Source of the DNA: Streptomyces sp. NBC_00775 | Lineage (GTDB): Bacteria > Actinomycetota > Actinomycetes > Streptomycetales > Streptomycetaceae | Reading direction: 5' to 3' | Length of the DNA stretch: 64,000 nt | Assembly (NCBI RefSeq): GCF_036347135.1 | Contig: NZ_CP108938.1 | Span: forward strand, 10,478,001 to 10,542,000 | Shown here: positions 20,380 through 29,158 of the stretch, one piece after another | How positions within the stretch are numbered: the stretch's first letter is position 1 | How the letters are laid out: each line of letters opens with the position of its first letter | Notes under the pieces: generated by a model | Told to the model about the DNA's origin: nothing | Databases searched by the model: none | Seen by the model: the letters and a program-made list of their open reading frames with translations, nothing else | Translations under genes and position numbers: made by a program

Positions 20380-21264
20380 TCAGGCTTCGGGGATGGCGCG
20401 GCCGTAGGCCGCGAGGGTGACGTTCGTGGGCTCGGGGCCGCCGCGTCGGCCGGTCTCCAGGGCGTCGAGGGCCTTCAGCTCGTCCGTGGTCAGGGCGAAG
20501 TCGAAGACGTCGATGTTCTCCGCGATGCGGTGGCGCTTGGTCGACTTGGGGATCACCGAGCGGCCCTGCTGGATGCCCCAGCGCAGCAGTACCTGGGCCG
20601 GGCTCTTGCCGTGCGCCTCGGCGATCGCGGTGACGGCCGGGTCCTCAAGGACGCTCCTGCGGTCCTCTCCGTATCCGGGGTAGAAGGTGATGCCGCCGAT
20701 GGGGGACCACGCCTGGTTGAGGATGCCGTGCTCGTCGTCGAAGTCGAGGACCGCGCGCTGCTGGAAGTACGGGTGGATCTCCATCTGGTTGACGGCAGGC
20801 ACGACCGTGGTGGTGTCGAGCAGCGTGGTCAGGTGGTCGACCATGAAGTTGCTGACGCCGATCGCCCGGACCTTGCCGTCTGCCAGGAGCTGCTCCAGGG
20901 CCCGGTAGGCCGCGAGGGTCTTGTCGAAGTCCGACGGCAGCGCCTGGTGCAGGATCAGCAGGTCGATCTGGTCCACGCCGAGCTTGGCGGCACTCTTGTC
21001 GAAGCCGTGCAGGGTCTCGTCGTAGCCGTAGTCGCTGATCCAGATCTTCGTCTCGATGAAGATGTCGTCGCGGGGTACGGCGGAGGCGCGGATGGCCTGG
21101 CCGACCTCGCGTTCGTTGCCGTACGCGGCGGCGGTGTCGATGTGCCGGTAGCCGAGTTCGAGCGCGGCCGTGACGGCGGCCCGGGTCTCGTCCGGCGGGG
21201 TCTGGAAGACACCGAGTCCGAGGGCGGGCATCTCGACGCCGTTGTTGAGGGTGAGGGTCTGCAT
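20380..21264 (-). CDS. Aldo/keto reductase (2,5-diketo-gluconate reductase-like)
   Basis: A 294-residue NADPH-dependent (beta/alpha)8-barrel reductase. Seen: GLGVFQTPPDET, YRHIDTAAAYGNE with the catalytic Asp and Tyr, a Lys in FIETKIWISD, and the active-site His in LLILHQALPSD (a change from the usual LIHWP). The phosphate-binding IPKSTKRHRIAEN is near the end. ATG at 21264 overlaps the MFS stop (ATGA), so exporter and reductase are co-translated; this decides the start against a much longer open frame. Confidence 0.9.
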   Translation of the reverse strand: MQTLTLNNGVEMPALGLGVFQTPPDETRAAVTAALELGYRHIDTAAAYGNEREVGQAIRASAVPRDDIFIETKIWISDYGYDETLHGFDKSAAKLGVDQIDLLILHQALPSDFDKTLAAYRALEQLLADGKVRAIGVSNFMVDHLTTLLDTTTVVPAVNQMEIHPYFQQRAVLDFDDEHGILNQAWSPIGGITFYPGYGEDRRSVLEDPAVTAIAEAHGKSPAQVLLRWGIQQGRSVIPKSTKRHRIAENIDVFDFALTTDELKALDALETGRRGGPEPTNVTLAAYGRAIPEA

Positions 21265-22742
21265 CAGAGGGACCTTTCGTGCGGGCGGGTACGTGCGGGG
21301 ACGATGAGGGTGAGGGTGGCCGCGAGAGTCATGGCGAGCAGGACGGCGGAGCCGGTCAGCGCGGCACCCGAGCGGGCCGCGATGTCGACGGCCCCATGGC
21401 CGGTGGAGACAGAGGCGGCCACAGCGGTCAGGATGCTCAGGCTCAGCGCGCTGCCGATCTGGTGCACGGTGTTGACCAGGCCCGAGGCGGCTCCCGCGTC
21501 CGCAGGGGCGACCCCGTCCACTCCGCTGGAGGTCAGCGGGGCCAGCGCCAGGCCCTGGCCGGCGCCGATGAGCACCATCGGCAACGCCACGCCCGTCAGG
21601 TAGGGCGTGTGCAGGTCGAGGCGGCTGAGCCACACCATGCCCACCATGGTCAGGACGAGCCCGGTGGTGAGCACCTGCGGCCTGCTCGCCCGCTCAAGCA
21701 GCCGCGGCACCTGGACGGCGAAGACGAAGTTGACCAGCGTCATCGGCAGGAAGGCGAGACCGGCCTGCAGCGGCGTCCAGTGGTAGACGCTCTGCACGAA
21801 CTGCGCCGTGAAGAAGAAGAACCCGATCATCGCGCCCATGTAGAGCATCCGGGTGACGTAGGCGCCGCTGCGCTCCCGGCTCGCGAACAGCCGCAGCGGC
21901 ACGATCGGCTGCGCGGCCCGCTGCTCCACCAGGACGAACAGGGCCAGCATCACCAGTCCCGCCACCAGCGGAATCAGGGTGGCCGGAGCGGTCCAGCCGA
22001 TGTCGGTGGCGTCCACGATGCCGAAGACCAGAGCGGTGGAGCCCGCAGTCGCCAGGAGCGCCCCGGCGACGTCGAAGCGGCCGCCCTGGCGCTCGGTCTC
22101 GGGCAGGAGCCGCACGGCCAGCGCCACCATCGCGATGCCGACCGGGACGTTGAGGAAGAACCCGGCCCGCCACGAGATCAGGTCGGCGACCAGACCGCCC
22201 ACCACCAGGCCGAGAGCCGCGCCGAGCCCGGCCACCGCGCTGTAGGCGGCCATCGCCCGGTTACGGACCCGGCCCTCGGCGAAGCTGCGGGTGAGCAGGG
22301 ACAGAGCGGAGGGGGCCAGGACCGCCGCCCCGACGCCCTGCAGCGCCCGAGCTCCGATCAGCCACCACTGATTCTGTGCGGCGCCGACAAGAAGTGAGGT
22401 CAGCGCGAAGACGACCAGGGAGAACAGGAACACCCTGCGGTGTCCGAACAGGTCACCGGCCCGGGCCCCCAACAGCAGCAGGCCGCCGAAGACCAGGACG
22501 TAGGCGTTGGTGATCCAGGACAGGCCGGTCTCGGAGAACCCCATGTCGGAGCGGATCTGCGGCAGGCCGGTGAAGACGATCGAGTTGTCGAGGATGACCA
22601 TGAAGTAGCTGACGCAGATGATCGTGAGGATCAGCGTCGCCCGGGCCGGGGCGGCAGGGGCTGGCGCACGCACCGCCATGGGCGGCATGGGTTCCGCTAT
22701 GGCGACGTCGCCGGTCCCGTCGTACCTCGGTGCTGCGCGCAC
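21264..22742 (-). CDS. MFS drug-efflux transporter (DHA2/EmrB-QacA type)
   Basis: A 492-residue integral membrane protein with about 14 hydrophobic segments after a ~30-residue soluble head. Family motifs: motif D1-like LDNSIVFTGLPQI in the first segment, motif A GDLFGHRRVFLF, and motif C-like GLGAALGLVVGGL. Proton-driven efflux of drugs or metabolites is the family role. Start is a GTG at 22742. It is the first gene of a leftward operon and divergent from an MmyB-type regulator, the classic layout of a regulated exporter. Confidence 0.9.
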   Translation of the reverse strand: MRAAPRYDGTGDVAIAEPMPPMAVRAPAPAAPARATLILTIICVSYFMVILDNSIVFTGLPQIRSDMGFSETGLSWITNAYVLVFGGLLLLGARAGDLFGHRRVFLFSLVVFALTSLLVGAAQNQWWLIGARALQGVGAAVLAPSALSLLTRSFAEGRVRNRAMAAYSAVAGLGAALGLVVGGLVADLISWRAGFFLNVPVGIAMVALAVRLLPETERQGGRFDVAGALLATAGSTALVFGIVDATDIGWTAPATLIPLVAGLVMLALFVLVEQRAAQPIVPLRLFASRERSGAYVTRMLYMGAMIGFFFFTAQFVQSVYHWTPLQAGLAFLPMTLVNFVFAVQVPRLLERASRPQVLTTGLVLTMVGMVWLSRLDLHTPYLTGVALPMVLIGAGQGLALAPLTSSGVDGVAPADAGAASGLVNTVHQIGSALSLSILTAVAASVSTGHGAVDIAARSGAALTGSAVLLAMTLAATLTLIVPARTRPHERSL

Positions 22743-22850
22743 GGTGTGTCCTTCACTTCAGGGTGAGGGCCTGGTGTCGGACTCCTGGTCCTCGCTTCTC
22801 TCTCCAAGAGAACCCCGCGCGGGTACAGGGGTGGGAGTCACTGGTCTTCC

Positions 22851-22867
22851 AGGTACTGGCAGTACCT
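22851..22867. promoter_or_regulatory. 17-bp perfect palindrome in divergent promoter region
   Basis: AGGTACTG-G-CAGTACCT: eight-base arms around a single central base. It lies between the MFS gene (start 22742, leftward) and the MmyB-type regulator (start 22986, rightward), about 110-120 bp from each. It is the best candidate operator for that regulator, giving control of the exporter operon and autoregulation; this is inference. Confidence 0.6.
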
Positions 22868-22985
22868 CGCAGGCCCTCGCGGACGGACCTACGGTGAAGT
22901 TCAAGGCAGGACCGTCGTAGGTCGGGCTGGACCGTCCCACCGGGGCGCGATCACCGGCGGCGGAGCGATTTCAGGAATCTGGACG

Positions 22986-23882
22986 ATGGCAGACAGAGAC
23001 AAGAAGAGCGTGGCCGCCGAGGTCCGCGAGTTCCTGAGCACCCGGCGTGCCCGGATCACCCCCGAGCAGGCCGGACTGCCGGTCTACGGCGGCAACCGGC
23101 GCGTTGCGGGCCTGCGCCGTGAGGAGGTCGCGCTGCTCGCGGGCATGAGCGTCGACTACTACGTCCGCCTGGAGCGCGGGAACCTCTCCGGCGCCTCGGA
23201 CTCGGTACTGGAATCCCTCGCGCACGCGCTGCAGCTGGACGAGGCCGAGCGCACTCACCTCTACGACCTGGCCCACGCGGCGACCCCGTCGGGCCGGCGC
23301 CCCACGGCGACCGCGTCCCGGGTGCGGCCCACGATCCTGCGCCTGCTCGACTCAATGGCCGATGTGCCGGCGTACGTGCGCAACGCGCGCTTTGACATCC
23401 TGGCCGCGAACACGCTGGGGCGGGCACTGTACGCACCCCTCTTCGACTCGCCGCTGTTCGCCCAGCGCGGCCCGATCAACAGCGCCCGCTTCATGTTCCT
23501 GGACCCCGCGAGCAAGGACTTCTGGGTCGACTGGGACAAGGGCGCTGACGACGCGGTCGCCTTTCTGCGCAACGAGACGGGCCGGGCACCCCACGACAAG
23601 GCGCTGACCGACCTGATCGGGGAGCTGACGACCAAGAGCGACGACTTCGCCCGCCGGTGGGCCCGCCACGACGTGAAGTTCCACCGCTCCGGAGTGAAGA
23701 ACCTGCACCACCCGCTAGTCGGTGATCTCGCCCTGCCCTACGAGGCGATGGAGCTGCCGGCCGATCCCGGACTTCGCCTCAACTTCTACACGCCCGAACC
23801 GGACTCCCCGGCAAGGGAGGCCCTGGGCCTGCTGGCCAGTTGGGCAAACACCGGAACCGTCGTCCCGACCGCGAACGACTGA
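22986..23882 (+). CDS. XRE-family transcriptional regulator with MmyB-like ligand domain
   Basis: A 298-residue regulator. The N-terminal helix-turn-helix carries the typical block GLRREEVALLAGMSVDYYVRLERG (read in two parts), followed by an MmyB-like ligand-binding domain with YVRNARFDILAANTLGRALY and, near the end, LNFYTPEPDSPAREALGLLASWA. MmyB-like domains bind fatty-acid-like ligands in known examples. It is transcribed divergently from the MFS operon and 33 bases ahead of an aldo/keto reductase on its own strand, and probably controls both. Confidence 0.9.
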   Translation: MADRDKKSVAAEVREFLSTRRARITPEQAGLPVYGGNRRVAGLRREEVALLAGMSVDYYVRLERGNLSGASDSVLESLAHALQLDEAERTHLYDLAHAATPSGRRPTATASRVRPTILRLLDSMADVPAYVRNARFDILAANTLGRALYAPLFDSPLFAQRGPINSARFMFLDPASKDFWVDWDKGADDAVAFLRNETGRAPHDKALTDLIGELTTKSDDFARRWARHDVKFHRSGVKNLHHPLVGDLALPYEAMELPADPGLRLNFYTPEPDSPAREALGLLASWANTGTVVPTAND

Positions 23883-23915
23883 TGACGACTGAGTACACCC
23901 GAGGAGAACCACTTC

Positions 23916-24935
23916 ATGCAGTACCGACCGCTTGGCCGCACCGGTGTCCAGGTCAGCCCGCTCTGCCTGGGCGCGATGATGTTCGGCCCCTGGGGCAACG
24001 AGGACGAGGCCGACTCGATCCGGATCATCCACCGTGCCCTGGACGCGGGCATCAACTTCGTCGACACCGCGGACGTGTACTCCGCAGGCGTCTCGGAGGA
24101 GATCGTCGGCAAGGCCCTCAAGGGCCGCCGCGAGGACGTGTTCCTGGCGACCAAGTTCTTCATGCCAATGGACCAGAACGACCCCAACCAGCGAGGCGGC
24201 TCACGGCGCTGGATCATCCGCGAGGTCGAGAACTCCCTGCGCCGGCTCGACACCGACCACATCGACCTCTACCAGGTCCACCGCCCCAGCCCCGACACGG
24301 ACGTCGCCGAGACCCTCGGCGCCCTCTCCGACCTCGTACACCAGGGCAAGATCCGCTACATCGGCTCCTCGTCCTACTCCGGCTCCCAGATCGTCGAGGC
24401 CCAGTGGACCTCGCGGGAGCGCCACCTGGAACGGTTCGTGACCGAGCAGCCGCCGTACTCGATCCTGGTCCGCGGCATCGAGGAGGACGTCCTGCCCACC
24501 GCGCGCCGCCACGGCATGGGCACCCTCACCTACAGCCCGCTCTCCGGCGGCTGGCTCTCGGGCCGCTACCGCAAGAACGCCACCGAGGGCCCCGCCTCCG
24601 CGGCACGCCCCCAGGCCCGCTTCGACTTGAGCACCTCCGCCAACCAGCGCAAGCTCGACGCCGTCGAACAGCTCGCACTCCTGGCCGAGAAAGCGGGCCT
24701 CACGCTGATCGAACTGGCCGTCGCCTTCGTCATCAACCACCCCGGCGTCACCTCGGCGATCATCGGACCGCGCACCATGGACCAGCTGGAGGCGTTCCTG
24801 CCCGCCGCCCACGTCACGCTGTCGTCCGACGTGCTCGACGCCATCGACGAGATCGTCCCGTCCGGCGTCACGGTCAACCCGGTCGACAACAGCTACGGCG
24901 ACTTCGAACTGCGCGCCGACCAGCGACGCCGCTGA
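23916..24935 (+). CDS. Aldo/keto reductase (YghZ/voltage-channel-beta-like group)
   Basis: A 339-residue NADPH-dependent reductase, different in type from the one at 20380. Seen: RPLGRTGVQVSPLCLGAMMFG, INFVDTADVYSAGVSEEIVG with catalytic Asp and Tyr, the Lys in FLATKFF, the His block IDLYQVHRPSP, GSSSYSGSQI and SAIIGPRTMDQLEA near the end. AGGAG precedes the ATG. It follows the MmyB-type regulator by 33 bases and is likely cotranscribed with it. The 163-bp stretch to the next fragment holds no gene. Confidence 0.9.
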   Translation: MQYRPLGRTGVQVSPLCLGAMMFGPWGNEDEADSIRIIHRALDAGINFVDTADVYSAGVSEEIVGKALKGRREDVFLATKFFMPMDQNDPNQRGGSRRWIIREVENSLRRLDTDHIDLYQVHRPSPDTDVAETLGALSDLVHQGKIRYIGSSSYSGSQIVEAQWTSRERHLERFVTEQPPYSILVRGIEEDVLPTARRHGMGTLTYSPLSGGWLSGRYRKNATEGPASAARPQARFDLSTSANQRKLDAVEQLALLAEKAGLTLIELAVAFVINHPGVTSAIIGPRTMDQLEAFLPAAHVTLSSDVLDAIDEIVPSGVTVNPVDNSYGDFELRADQRRR

Positions 24936-25098
24936 CGCGTCCCGGACTGGCCGGTCACGCCGGCCAGCCGCACCGACTTCCCCGCGACCAGGAAAGGCGC
25001 ACCGCCGCCGAGGGTCCGCAGACTCTGCTCGTCTCCGGGGCCGGGCCGATCACCGGTGTACGGCCAGTACGTAGGACGGCATGACCAGGTAGGTGGCC

Positions 25099-25266
25099 TC
25101 ACTCGGCCGGTTCTGCGGTGGCCTGGTACTGGTCTGCGGCCCAGGAGGCGAGGATGCGCAGGCCATCGTGGGTGGTGGAGCCGACTTCAGCGGTCCAGAC
25201 GACGAGTTGCTGGTCGGGATCGGTGCCGGCGGTGAGACTGTCCCAGTCCAGGCAGAGCTCGCCTTC
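25099..25266 (-). pseudogene. 3' fragment of an MmyB-type regulator
   Basis: Read leftward, LCLDWDSLTAGTDPDQQLVV then WTAEVGSTTHDGLRILASWA is the C-terminal end of an XRE/MmyB ligand domain (compare LNFYTPEPDSPAREALGLLASWA of the intact regulator at 22986). The helix-turn-helix part and most of the ligand domain are missing; the frame is cut by an isochorismatase-like scrap in the opposite orientation. Confidence 0.6.
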
Positions 25267-25281
25267 GGTACCGGAAGCGGC

Positions 25282-25440
25282 GACCGCACCGCGATCATCA
25301 ACTCCGCGGTGGGCCTGGCCAAGGCCGCGAAGGCGTTCGACGTGTCGGCCGTACTGAGCACCGTGGCGGCCGAGTCCTTCTCCGGCCCGATCATGCCGCA
25401 GCTCGCGGACGTCTTCCCCGGCAACAAGATCTGGATCGGG
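25282..25440 (+). pseudogene. N-terminal fragment of a YcaC-like isochorismatase-family hydrolase
   Basis: RTAIINSAVGLAKAAKAFDV followed by VLSTVAAESFSGPIMPQLADVFPGNK matches the start region of YcaC-type cysteine hydrolases (usual form ...NNTVGLAKAAKAFDVPTVLTTV...). The leading strand with the catalytic Asp and the rest of the protein with the catalytic Cys are absent. It abuts the inverted MmyB scrap. Confidence 0.55.
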
Positions 25441-25551
25441 CGGGATCGGGCAGGAACGGGCGCGTCCGCGTCCGACAAGGCCGAGGCAGCCCGCCACTCG
25501 CTGGGCGACACGCCGTAGACTTCCCCGGCATTCCGGCAGGTCGAGTGCGTC

Positions 25552-25977
25552 TCAGTCCTGCCTGCCCGTGAGCTCGGCGAGGGCACGGTCCATGTCGATG
25601 TGAAGGCTCTCCGTCCCCGGGGGCACCAGCGAGACCGTCCGCTGCAGGAACGCGGCGACCGCTGACGCCGCGATGTCGACCAGTGCGTGGCCGGCGGCGG
25701 ACCTCAGGACGATGCGCACAGAGCCCGGTTGGCAACGATGCGGGGGAATCACCAGCACGTCCCCGGTACCGGTGGTCCGGCGCAGGCCCTCCGTGAGCAG
25801 TGAGCGGGCGAACACCCAGTCCACGGGTCTGGCCGCGGGTGCGCCGAGGGAAAGTCGGACGGCGTAGGGGTCGGTCATGTCGTAGTGCAGCTCCGCGGGC
25901 AGCGGGGCGGGCAGCTCGTCCGGGACACGGACGTGCACCGTCACCATGCACATGACCGAGGGAAGAGGCTGGTTCAT
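25552..25977 (-). CDS. SsgA-like sporulation/cell-division regulator (SALP)
   Basis: A 141-residue protein of the SsgA family, found only in morphologically complex actinomycetes. The family pattern is seen in AELHYDMTDPYAVRLSLG followed by VDWVFARSLLTEGL, and later VLRSAAGHALVDIAASAVAAFLQRT. SsgA-like proteins help position FtsZ and remodel the wall during sporulation. The ATG at 25977 is chosen because the family body starts just after it, although the frame is open further upstream. Monocistronic. Confidence 0.88.
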   Translation of the reverse strand: MNQPLPSVMCMVTVHVRVPDELPAPLPAELHYDMTDPYAVRLSLGAPAARPVDWVFARSLLTEGLRRTTGTGDVLVIPPHRCQPGSVRIVLRSAAGHALVDIAASAVAAFLQRTVSLVPPGTESLHIDMDRALAELTGRQD

Positions 25978-26103
25978 TTCATTCCCCCAACAATGGATGG
26001 CTCCAGGAGCGGATTTCCTGTGAATGACCCTAAAACCCCATAGAGGGTGCATCTTGTCGAGGAATGCACGGAATGTAGCCCGATGAAGAACCGGGAACCG
26101 GGT

Positions 26104-27132
26104 TCAGGTGTCGATGAGCTGCGTGGGTGACAGGGGGTGCGGCATCAGGCCTTTGGTGTCGCGCCATTCACGGGGGGACAACCCGTAGGCGGCCCGGAAC
26201 ACCCGGCTGAAATGCGCGGCACTGATGAAGCCCCATCGGTGCGCCACCGCGGCGATCGTGGAGCCATGTGCGTGGCGCGCCAGATCACGCCGGCACTCCT
26301 CCAGTCGACGTCGTTGGATGTACCGGCCGACAGTGGCGTCTTCGCTCTCGAACAGCTTGTGCAGATAGCGCAGGGATATTTGGTGGGCTCGGGCGATGGC
26401 CTGCGGGGTCAGGTCGGGGTCCGCGATGTGACGGTCGATGAACGCCTGAATTCGCAGCAGCAGTGCCCGGTTCCCTCCGGGCGTGTCCGTGCTCGTCCGG
26501 CCAAGCCGCTCGTCGGCCAGCACACCGAGCAGGTCCACGACACTGCGGGCCATCAGCTCGTTGGTGCGTGGCGGGTAGGTTCCCGCGTCGTCCACGAGCC
26601 CGGCCAGGAAGGGCGACAGCAGCGCGCCCAGGGGGGTGTCGGGGCCGAGTGGGGAGGCCGTGACGTGAGCCATCTCGGACTCGCTCAGGCCCAGAACGTC
26701 TCTGTGCAGGACGAGGGACTTCGTCCGGAAGGACTGGGGAAGGCTCAGCCGAACGGGGCGCGCCATGTCATAGACGAAAACATCCCCCGGCCCGAGGAGC
26801 GCTTCGCGGCCGTCCTGCTCGATTCGGGCGACTCCTGTGTCCAGCAGTTTGACGACCACGTACTCGTCTTCGCTGCCCTGCGCGACGAGTCGGCGAGTTC
26901 GCAGGGCGGACAGGCAGTCGCCCTCCACGGTAACTGCCTGGAGGCGGCCGAGCGGTGCCGTGCGGATCGTGCCGGAATACACCTCGTCCGGGACGGTCAT
27001 GTCCACGGCGCCGAATGTCCGGGACAGGGCTTCGCGCCAGTACGCCCGTCTGCGGTGGGCGGGCACCGAATCCGTGGTGTAGAGGGTGCCCCGGACCTGC
27101 TCGGGCTCCAGTATCGAGGAATTCGGCGACAT
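26104..27132 (-). CDS. AraC-family transcriptional regulator (AraC-binding-like domain)
   Basis: A 342-residue regulator. The N-terminal ~200 residues form a cupin-like sensing domain (FGAVDMTVPDEVYSGTIRTA, then LLGPGDVFVYDMARPV). The C-terminal ~105 residues hold two helix-turn-helices: AIARAHQISLRYLHKLFESE and STIAAVAHRWGFISAAHFSR followed by VFRAAYGLSPREWR. It resembles the regulator at 45811 and the decayed copy near 34740. It lies downstream of the sugar transporter genes on the same strand; a regulatory link is possible but not shown. Confidence 0.9.
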   Translation of the reverse strand: MSPNSSILEPEQVRGTLYTTDSVPAHRRRAYWREALSRTFGAVDMTVPDEVYSGTIRTAPLGRLQAVTVEGDCLSALRTRRLVAQGSEDEYVVVKLLDTGVARIEQDGREALLGPGDVFVYDMARPVRLSLPQSFRTKSLVLHRDVLGLSESEMAHVTASPLGPDTPLGALLSPFLAGLVDDAGTYPPRTNELMARSVVDLLGVLADERLGRTSTDTPGGNRALLLRIQAFIDRHIADPDLTPQAIARAHQISLRYLHKLFESEDATVGRYIQRRRLEECRRDLARHAHGSTIAAVAHRWGFISAAHFSRVFRAAYGLSPREWRDTKGLMPHPLSPTQLIDT

Positions 27133-27270
27133 GGTCTACGCCCTTCAGCCGGTGTGCTTTCTGAAACACCGTGCCAGCGGGCCTGGGGCAGCACATCGCG
27201 TGAATCCGCTAGATCAGGGATGCAGGAGAGCTGGAACCTGCGATGACTACCGGCAGGTCGACGACGGACT

Positions 27271-27290
27271 GGGCGGAGACGGGACCGCCC
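27271..27290 (-). terminator. Short hairpin after the sugar-transporter operon
   Basis: GGGCGG (27271-27276) pairs with CCGCCC (27285-27290) around eight bases, directly beyond the stop of the last permease gene (27294). It is a modest stem and only a candidate. Confidence 0.4.
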
Positions 27291-27293
27291 TCA

Positions 27294-28109
27294 CTACTTG
27301 ATGGCTCCGCTGGAGGCGCCGGCGGTGACGTAGCGCTGAGCGACGACGAGCAGCACGGCCGCTGGGATGGATGCCAGAACGGCGGTGGCCATGATGGCGT
27401 TCCACTGGTTCGTGTGAGCCCCGATGTACTGGTAGATGCCCAGGGTGATGGGCCGTACGGTCTCCGTGGTGGTCAGCGTGAGGGCGAAGAGGAAGTCGCT
27501 CCAGGTGAAGAGGAAGGTGAAGAGGGCGGCAGTGATCAGTGCGTTGGTGCTCATCGGGAGTGCCACGGAGCGGAAGGTGCGCAGCTTCCCGGCGCCGTCC
27601 ACGCGCGCGGCCTCGATGATCTCCCTGGGGATGCTCTGCATGAACGAACGCATGATGATGATCGCGAAGGGGACCCCGGCGGTGGAGTCGGCGAGGATCA
27701 GTCCGAGGTAGGAGTTCAGGAGTCCCAGGTCGTTGTAGGCGCTGTAGAGCGCGTTGGCCACGACGATGCCCGGCACCATCTGGGTGATCAGGATGCCGAA
27801 GAGCACGAGGTTGGTTCCTCGGACGGGGAAGTGGGCCAGTGCGTAGGCCGCTGGGGCGGCGAGCCCGAGGCTGAGCGTCACGCTGCCGAGGGCTACGACG
27901 AGGCTGGTGACGAGGTTGCGTCCCTGATCGCGCAGCGCGGTGGCGTAACCGCTGAAGTCCGGGTGGAAGGGGAACCAGCCTCCCTGCAGTGTGTTGCCCG
28001 CCGGCTGGAGGGAGGCGTTCACCATCCAGTAGACGGGAAACAGCATCAGCGCGAGCAGGATGATCCCGACGATGGTGGACGGCCAGCCACGGCCCGGTGC
28101 GCGCTTCAC
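27294..28109 (-). CDS. Carbohydrate ABC transporter permease (MalG-like)
   Basis: A 271-residue inner-membrane permease with six predicted hydrophobic segments and the cytoplasmic EAA loop EAARVDGAGKLRTFRSVALP, which docks the ATPase. Its C-terminus (YVTAGASSGAIK) is typical of MalG-type subunits. GTG at 28109 is 11 bases beyond the stop of the first permease. Together with the neighbouring permease and lipoprotein it makes an importer for an unknown sugar. No ATPase gene is present, as is usual in Streptomyces, where a shared MsiK-type ATPase serves such systems. Confidence 0.9.
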   Translation of the reverse strand: MKRAPGRGWPSTIVGIILLALMLFPVYWMVNASLQPAGNTLQGGWFPFHPDFSGYATALRDQGRNLVTSLVVALGSVTLSLGLAAPAAYALAHFPVRGTNLVLFGILITQMVPGIVVANALYSAYNDLGLLNSYLGLILADSTAGVPFAIIIMRSFMQSIPREIIEAARVDGAGKLRTFRSVALPMSTNALITAALFTFLFTWSDFLFALTLTTTETVRPITLGIYQYIGAHTNQWNAIMATAVLASIPAAVLLVVAQRYVTAGASSGAIK

Positions 28110-28120
28110 GGGATGGCCTT

Positions 28121-29158
28121 TCAGACGTTCCGGGCGCGACGGTTGGCGCGCAGGTAGACGAGGGCGAAGGCGAGCGAGATGACGATGAGTACGTTGCTCA
28201 TCGCGGCACCGCGCCCGAACTCGAACTGTTGAAAGGACAGTTCGTAGGATTGGGTGGCAATGGTCTCTGTGGCGTTGGCCGGTCCTCCGCCCGTCACCAC
28301 GAGGATGATGTCCAGCACCTTGACCGTGTAGACCACGCCCAGGACCAGCACGACGCTTACCACGGGCCTCAGCAGAGGCCAGGTGACATGGCGGAACGAC
28401 GCCAGCGGGCCGGCGCCGTCCAGTTTCGCCGCCTCGTACAGATGCGTCGGGATGTCCTGCAGGCCGCCGTACAGGATCGTGGTGTTGAAGGGGATTCCGA
28501 CCCAGATGTTGATGAGGATCACCGACACGAGCGCCTGTGAGGTGTCGGTGAGCCAGGGGATGCCGGACGACGAGAGATGGAGGCCGCGCAGCGCGTGGTT
28601 GACGACTCCCGTGTCGGGGTCGAGCATCCACCTCCACGTCGTTGCGGAGACGACCAGCGGCAGCAGCCACGGCAGCAACAGGAGCGACCGCAGAACGCGG
28701 CCGAGCGGGAAACGGCGCTGGAAGAACAGGGCGAAGCCCAGGCCGAGCACGAACTGCCCGACCAGCGAACCAGCGGTGAACAGGACCGTGGTCAGCAGGG
28801 CCTTGGAGAACAGGTCCGACGACAGGATCTTCGCGTAGTTCTGCAGCCCCACGAACGGCGCGGCACCGGTGTAGAACGTCGTGGTCGTGTACTGCTGGAA
28901 GCTCATCACGATGTTCTTGACGATCGGGTAGCCGAAGAACAGCAGCAGGTATGCCGCGGCGGGCACGATGAACATCCACTGGGCGAGCGGCTCCCAAAGG
29001 CGTGCCCGGGCCACGGCCCGGTCCCTGGCGTGCGCGTCCTCGTCCTTCTTAGCCGCGCCGCCGGCGGGTGTCCCGGCGTCGCCGTCGCCGTCGTCTTGCC
29101 CGGTGCGCATCCGCAGGGCCGGGGACGGGTCAGGAACCGGTCGCGATCTGCTGCGCAT
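28121..29158 (-). CDS. Carbohydrate ABC transporter permease (MalF-like)
   Basis: A 345-residue permease. A ~55-residue charged head precedes six hydrophobic segments, and the EAA loop EAAKLDGAGPLASFRHVTWP is intact. ATG at 29158 is chosen because GGAGGAAG lies about ten bases upstream; it overlaps the end of the binding-protein gene by 29 bases. An alternative ATG at 29110 lacks a good ribosome site. Partner of the MalG-like subunit. Confidence 0.88.
   Translation of the reverse strand: MRSRSRPVPDPSPALRMRTGQDDGDGDAGTPAGGAAKKDEDAHARDRAVARARLWEPLAQWMFIVPAAAYLLLFFGYPIVKNIVMSFQQYTTTTFYTGAAPFVGLQNYAKILSSDLFSKALLTTVLFTAGSLVGQFVLGLGFALFFQRRFPLGRVLRSLLLLPWLLPLVVSATTWRWMLDPDTGVVNHALRGLHLSSSGIPWLTDTSQALVSVILINIWVGIPFNTTILYGGLQDIPTHLYEAAKLDGAGPLASFRHVTWPLLRPVVSVVLVLGVVYTVKVLDIILVVTGGGPANATETIATQSYELSFQQFEFGRGAAMSNVLIVISLAFALVYLRANRRARNV

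Noticed and set aside
25057..25071. Closely spaced GTAC pair near 25060 as another operator array
   Set aside because: Spacing is nine bases with only two copies, so it does not share the 12-bp phase.
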